Shown here: positions 6,655 through 8,830 of the stretch, one piece after another | How positions within the stretch are numbered: position 1 is the first letter of the stretch | Layout: every line of letters starts with the position of its first letter | Origin: Prevotellaceae bacterium | Lineage (GTDB): Bacteria > Bacteroidota > Bacteroidia > Bacteroidales > Bacteroidaceae | Assembly: GCA_905371275.1 (NCBI GenBank) | Contig: CAJPLH010000074.1 | Coordinates: 1 to 8,830 of the forward strand | Direction: 5' to 3' | Length of the DNA: 8,830 nucleotides | Translations under genes and position numbers: made by a program | The notes under the pieces: model-generated | Seen by the model: the letters and a program-made list of their open reading frames with translations, nothing else | The model's database searches: none | What the model was told of the DNA's origin: nothing

Positions 6655-6975
6655 ATGACACCAGAAGAAAAATTGAAAATCGAAGAACAAATCGTAGAAG
6701 TGCTCAAAACTGTCTACGACCCTGAGATTCCAGTAGACATCTACAATCTTGGATTGATCTACAACATTGACCTTGCTGACGATGGTCTCCTCGAAATCGA
6801 AATGACACTCACTGCTCCCAACTGTCCTGCAGCGGATTTCATTATGGAAGACGTTCGCATCAAATCTGCCGGAGTACCCGGAGTGAAGGATGTTCGCGTA
6901 AATCTCGTTTTTGAACCCGAGTGGGATCGCGAGATGATGAGCGAAGAGGCAAAACTCGATTTAGGATTCCTCTAA
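6655..6975 (+). CDS. DUF59/MIP18-family (SufT-like) iron-sulfur cluster assembly protein
   Basis: This small cytosolic protein of 106 residues is about one DUF59 (MIP18) domain. The family hallmarks are clear: VYDPEIPVDIYNLGLIY (20-36), then MTLTAPNCPAADFI with the single conserved Cys, and the C-terminal VNLVFEPEWDREMMSEEAKLDLGFL region. Relatives such as SufT, PaaD and eukaryotic MIP18/CIA2 help mature or deliver Fe-S clusters or support related metal-dependent steps. No suf genes (sufB, sufC, sufD, sufS) lie beside it, so the role is inferred from family only. The ComF-family gene begins 14 bp after its stop, so the two are probably co-transcribed. The start follows an A-rich stretch (AAACAAAAT) without a Shine-Dalgarno. 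Confidence 0.93.
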   Translation: MTPEEKLKIEEQIVEVLKTVYDPEIPVDIYNLGLIYNIDLADDGLLEIEMTLTAPNCPAADFIMEDVRIKSAGVPGVKDVRVNLVFEPEWDREMMSEEAKLDLGFL

Positions 6976-6989
6976 ATCTTCTTTTCACA

Positions 6990-7853
6990 ATGGCGCAGCA
7001 GAAAAACAACAACGTATGGCGGAGCCTATGCGAGATTTCCAAAATCGCTTGGGCACAGTTCACGGGTTCCTGCTGCGCCATTTGTGGTAAAACCCTCTAC
7101 GGTAATGGACTTTGTCCGCAGTGTTGGGTAAAATTGCCTTACACACATCTCCAAGCGCGTCCAGGCAACCTCCTCGAACGCTTGTTTTGGGGAGAACTCA
7201 ATGTGGATCGAGTGCACGCAAGTGTATGGTACAAACCTGAATACGACATAGCCAAAGCCGTACATAGTTTTAAGTACCACGGAAGAAAAGCACTCGCACA
7301 AAGTTTCGGTCGTGCAATGGCCACTGAACTCCGCAATACAGACTTTTTCGATGGAGTAGCTGGCATTATCCCAGTTCCTCTGTCGCGACAAAGGATGGCG
7401 AAGCGCGGGTATAATCAAAGTGAACTCCTCGCACGTGGAGTGTCAGAAATCACCGGACTACCCGTTGTCACCGACCTTTTGGTGCGATGCGTGGACAATC
7501 CTTCCCAAACCACTCTTGCACCAAGTGAGCGAAAGTCTAACGTAGAAGGCATATTCGCGGTGAAACATCCCGAGCGGTTGCAAGGGAAATGTTGGATTGT
7601 CCTTGATGATGTCCTCACGGTAGGAGCAACATTGAGCAGCATAGCTCGCACCATTCGCGAAGTGAGCGATGCGCAATTGAGGTTTCTCACACTTTGCGCA
7701 GCAGGTCACTATCACATTGGGAAATTGTCTGCCGCAGAACTCGGGTTGCCCGATGTCACTGCCGTGTTCAATCCCAATACACTCAGAGCATATCGTCCCA
7801 ACGCGCCAAAATCCCCTTCTGCAAGGGAAGAGGAAGAAGCATCTAACGACTAA
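6990..7853 (+). CDS. ComF-family phosphoribosyltransferase-fold protein with long C-terminal tail
   Basis: This 287-residue protein belongs to the ComF/GntX family, which in other bacteria includes competence protein ComFC. The N-terminal zinc finger is CAIC (29-32) and CPQC (42-45). The family motif IPVPLSRQRMAKRGYNQ is at 127-143. The PRPP-binding-loop-like LDDVLTVGATL is at 205-215, with the usual acidic pair D206-D207. Members are thought to act in DNA uptake, but the biochemical activity is poorly defined. The domain normally ends soon after the strand RFLTLCAAG (231-239). Here about 48 more residues follow, ending in AREEEEASND. The last codons and the stop lie in the heptamer array. 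An upstream ATG at 6921 would overlap the DUF59 gene by 55 bp and add 23 residues unlike the family. The ATG at 6990 is preferred because it is 14 bp after the previous stop and MAQQKN is a plausible start. Confidence 0.9.
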   Translation: MAQQKNNNVWRSLCEISKIAWAQFTGSCCAICGKTLYGNGLCPQCWVKLPYTHLQARPGNLLERLFWGELNVDRVHASVWYKPEYDIAKAVHSFKYHGRKALAQSFGRAMATELRNTDFFDGVAGIIPVPLSRQRMAKRGYNQSELLARGVSEITGLPVVTDLLVRCVDNPSQTTLAPSERKSNVEGIFAVKHPERLQGKCWIVLDDVLTVGATLSSIARTIREVSDAQLRFLTLCAAGHYHIGKLSAAELGLPDVTAVFNPNTLRAYRPNAPKSPSAREEEEASND

Positions 7854-7905
7854 TTTCTAACGTCTAATTTCTAACGTCTAGTTTCTAACGTCTACCCTCT
7901 AATTT
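7843..7905. repeat. Heptamer tandem array 1 (CTAAnnn, nine units)
   Basis: Nine contiguous 7-bp units cover this interval: CTAACGA, CTAATTT, CTAACGT, CTAATTT, CTAACGT, CTAGTTT, CTAACGT, CTACCCT, CTAATTT. CGT-type and TTT-type units alternate, giving a 14-bp higher-order period. The array starts inside comF: TCT-AAC-GAC-TAA (Ser-Asn-Asp-stop) is repeat sequence. The same repeat returns at 7950 and 8749 in the same orientation. It contains no ribosome binding site or promoter element. Confidence 0.92.
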
Positions 7906-7949
7906 CGAGCCGCGCTTGTCGTGGCGAGCGAGAAAGGGTCTGCGACCCT
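7906..7949. other. GC-rich double-hairpin insert between heptamer arrays
   Basis: This 44-bp GC-rich segment interrupts the AT-rich heptamers. It holds two stems: GCCGCG (7909-7914) with CGTGGC (7920-7925), including one G-U, and the perfect AGGGTC-TGC-GACCCT (7935-7949). ACCCTCTAA occurs on both sides, at 7894-7902 and 7945-7953. No T-tract follows either stem, so it is not a normal terminator. It may be a small insertion or a different repeat type. Its function is unknown. Confidence 0.7.
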
Positions 7950-7977
7950 CTAACGTCTAATCTCCAACGTCTATATG
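7950..7977. repeat. Heptamer array 2, ending in the lpxH start codon
   Basis: Four units are CTAACGT (7950), CTAATCT (7957), CCAACGT (7964) and CTATATG (7971). The last, diverged unit contains the lpxH ATG at 7975-7977. The whole region where a ribosome binding site would lie is repeat sequence. Confidence 0.8.
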
Positions 7978-8739
7978 AAACCCATTTATTTCCTTTCTGA
8001 CGCCCACCTCGGCAGTCTAGCCATTCAAAGCCGTCGTATGCAGGAACGTCGTCTAGTGCGTTTCCTGGATAGCATCAAACACAAAGCAGGAGCTGTGTAT
8101 TTCCTTGGAGATATGTTCGACTTTTGGCACGAATATAAGACGGTGGTTCCCAAAGGTTTCACCCGATTCTTGGGAAAAGTGTCAGAACTCACCGATATGG
8201 GAGTAGAAGTACACTATTTTACGGGAAATCACGACCTATGGATGAAAGACTATCTCGTAGAAGAGTGTGGAGTAGTGCTGCATAAAACCGCTTGCACAAT
8301 AGAATTATATGGTAAAATTTTCTATTTAGCACACGGCGATGGCATTGGCGACAATAGCCGTGGCTTCCGTTTCTTGCGCGCCCTCTTCCACAATCCCATT
8401 GCACAGGCACTTTTTGCCGCCATTCACCCACGATGGGGCATAAGTTTTGGTCTAAATTGGGCGAAACACAGTCGTTTGAAGCGAGAAGACGGTAAAGAAC
8501 CGCCATTTATGGGAGAAGACAAGGAGCATCTCATCGTGTTTGCAAAACAATATCTGAAAGATCATCCCGAAATCAACTATTTTCTCTTTGGTCATCGTCA
8601 TATAGACTACGATTTGATGTTGTCAAAATCATCACGTGTAGTGATTCTTGGCGATTGGATCAGCCTTTTCACCTATGCCGTCTTCGATGGAGAAAACCTT
8701 TTCTTGGAAGATTACATCGAAGGCGAAACAGAGCCTTAA
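7975..8739 (+). CDS. lpxH: UDP-2,3-diacylglucosamine diphosphatase LpxH
   Basis: This calcineurin-like metallophosphoesterase hydrolyses UDP-2,3-diacylglucosamine to lipid X and UMP, the fourth step of lipid A synthesis, at the inner face of the cytoplasmic membrane. At 254 residues it is near family length (about 240 in E. coli). The metal ligand motifs appear in order: DAHLG with D9 and H11, GDMFD (45-49) with D46, GNHD (84-87), AHGDG (119-123) with H120, and FGHRH (205-209) with H207 and H209. The insert between AHGDG and FGHRH (about 124-200) is the size of the LpxH lid and carries many basic and aromatic residues, as expected for binding an acylated substrate. The ATG at 7975 abuts heptamer repeats and starts directly with KPIYFLSDAHLG, so no later start is possible. 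It probably shares a transcript with comF. Confidence 0.93.
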   Translation: MKPIYFLSDAHLGSLAIQSRRMQERRLVRFLDSIKHKAGAVYFLGDMFDFWHEYKTVVPKGFTRFLGKVSELTDMGVEVHYFTGNHDLWMKDYLVEECGVVLHKTACTIELYGKIFYLAHGDGIGDNSRGFRFLRALFHNPIAQALFAAIHPRWGISFGLNWAKHSRLKREDGKEPPFMGEDKEHLIVFAKQYLKDHPEINYFLFGHRHIDYDLMLSKSSRVVILGDWISLFTYAVFDGENLFLEDYIEGETEP

Positions 8740-8748
8740 TATAAACCT

Positions 8749-8790
8749 CTAACGTCTAATTTCTAACGTCTAACTTCTAATATGTCTAAT
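8749..8790. repeat. Heptamer array 3, running into the next gene
   Basis: The units are CTAACGT (8749), CTAATTT (8756), CTAACGT (8763), CTAACTT (8770) and CTAATAT (8777), then GTCTAATCTCC. The last five units and what follows fill almost the whole 42-bp gap between the lpxH stop and the ABC gene start. ATGTCTAATCTCC (8782-8794), which contains the ABC start codon, matches ACGTCTAATCTCC (7953-7965) of array 2 at 12 of 13 positions. Confidence 0.85.
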
Positions 8791-8830
8791 CTCCTTTCTG
8801 TTCGTGGAGTGTCCAAGCAATTTGCTGCAC
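8782..8830 (+). CDS. ABC transporter ATP-binding protein, N-terminal fragment
   Basis: Only the first 16 codons are inside the window (MSNLLSVRGVSKQFAA); the gene runs off the right edge. The pattern L-S-V-R-G-V-S-K-Q-F is the typical first strand and A-loop region of an ABC ATPase, where an aromatic residue (here F14) stacks on the ATP adenine. The Walker A motif would come about 20 residues further on and is not visible. Export-type ABC ATPases in Bacteroidota often start like this, but the substrate cannot be told. The start codon and residues 1-4 lie in heptamer-repeat-like sequence. There is no ribosome binding site apart from that repeat. Confidence 0.6.
   Translation, partial: MSNLLSVRGVSKQFAA

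Noticed and set aside
6921..6989. Longer comF start at 6921
   Set aside because: It would overlap the DUF59 gene by 55 bp and adds a basic stretch not typical of the family. The ATG at 6990 lies 14 bp after the upstream stop.
7843..8783. Transposon or insertion sequence carrying lpxH
   Set aside because: There is no transposase and there are no terminal inverted repeats. The flanking heptamers are tandem repeats in the same orientation, and lpxH is a normal core gene.

Overview
The window looks like chromosomal DNA from a member of the Bacteroidota, most likely the order Bacteroidales and close to Prevotella or its relatives. This rests on three things: a FadL/OmpP1-type outer membrane protein of the Bacteroidota form; promoter -7 elements of the form TAnnTTTG in front of ffh and the glycosyltransferase; and start codons with little or no Shine-Dalgarno sequence. 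The genus is inference. All nine genes lie on the + strand, and all but the last are complete.

Region 1 (1-1996) begins with four 22-bp tandem repeat units. A leader follows, with an unusually good AGGAGG site before an 11-codon mini-ORF and two small hairpins. Then comes a secreted OmpP1/FadL-family beta-barrel gene, closed by a weak hairpin and a strong GC-rich terminator. Region 2 (1997-4640) holds ffh (SRP GTPase) and folD (one-carbon/folate metabolism), each followed by a hairpin terminator. Ffh carries a P-loop that reads like that of its partner FtsY. Region 3 (4641-6655) holds a membrane-anchored family 2 glycosyltransferase with its own compact promoter, then radC, separated by a perfect 11-bp inverted repeat with a 34-nt spacer.

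Region 4 (6655-8830) holds a small DUF59/MIP18 (SufT-like) Fe-S assembly protein, a ComF-family phosphoribosyltransferase, lpxH (lipid A pathway), and the first 16 codons of an ABC transporter ATPase. The spacing suggests co-transcription. These last genes are joined by arrays of a 7-bp repeat (CTAACGT/CTAATTT). The arrays supply the comF stop codon, run into the lpxH start codon, and appear to supply the start and first codons of the ABC gene. Each unit carries TAA on one strand and TAG on the other, so the array closes all six reading frames within about 21 bp.

Most genes are ordinary housekeeping or envelope genes, and I see no defence system, phage, transposase, rRNA, tRNA or CRISPR array. 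The most unusual content is the repeat DNA: the heptamer arrays that make up the gene borders around lpxH, the GC-rich hairpin insert inside one of them, and the 22-bp repeats at the left edge. The FtsY-like P-loop of Ffh also deserves a check.
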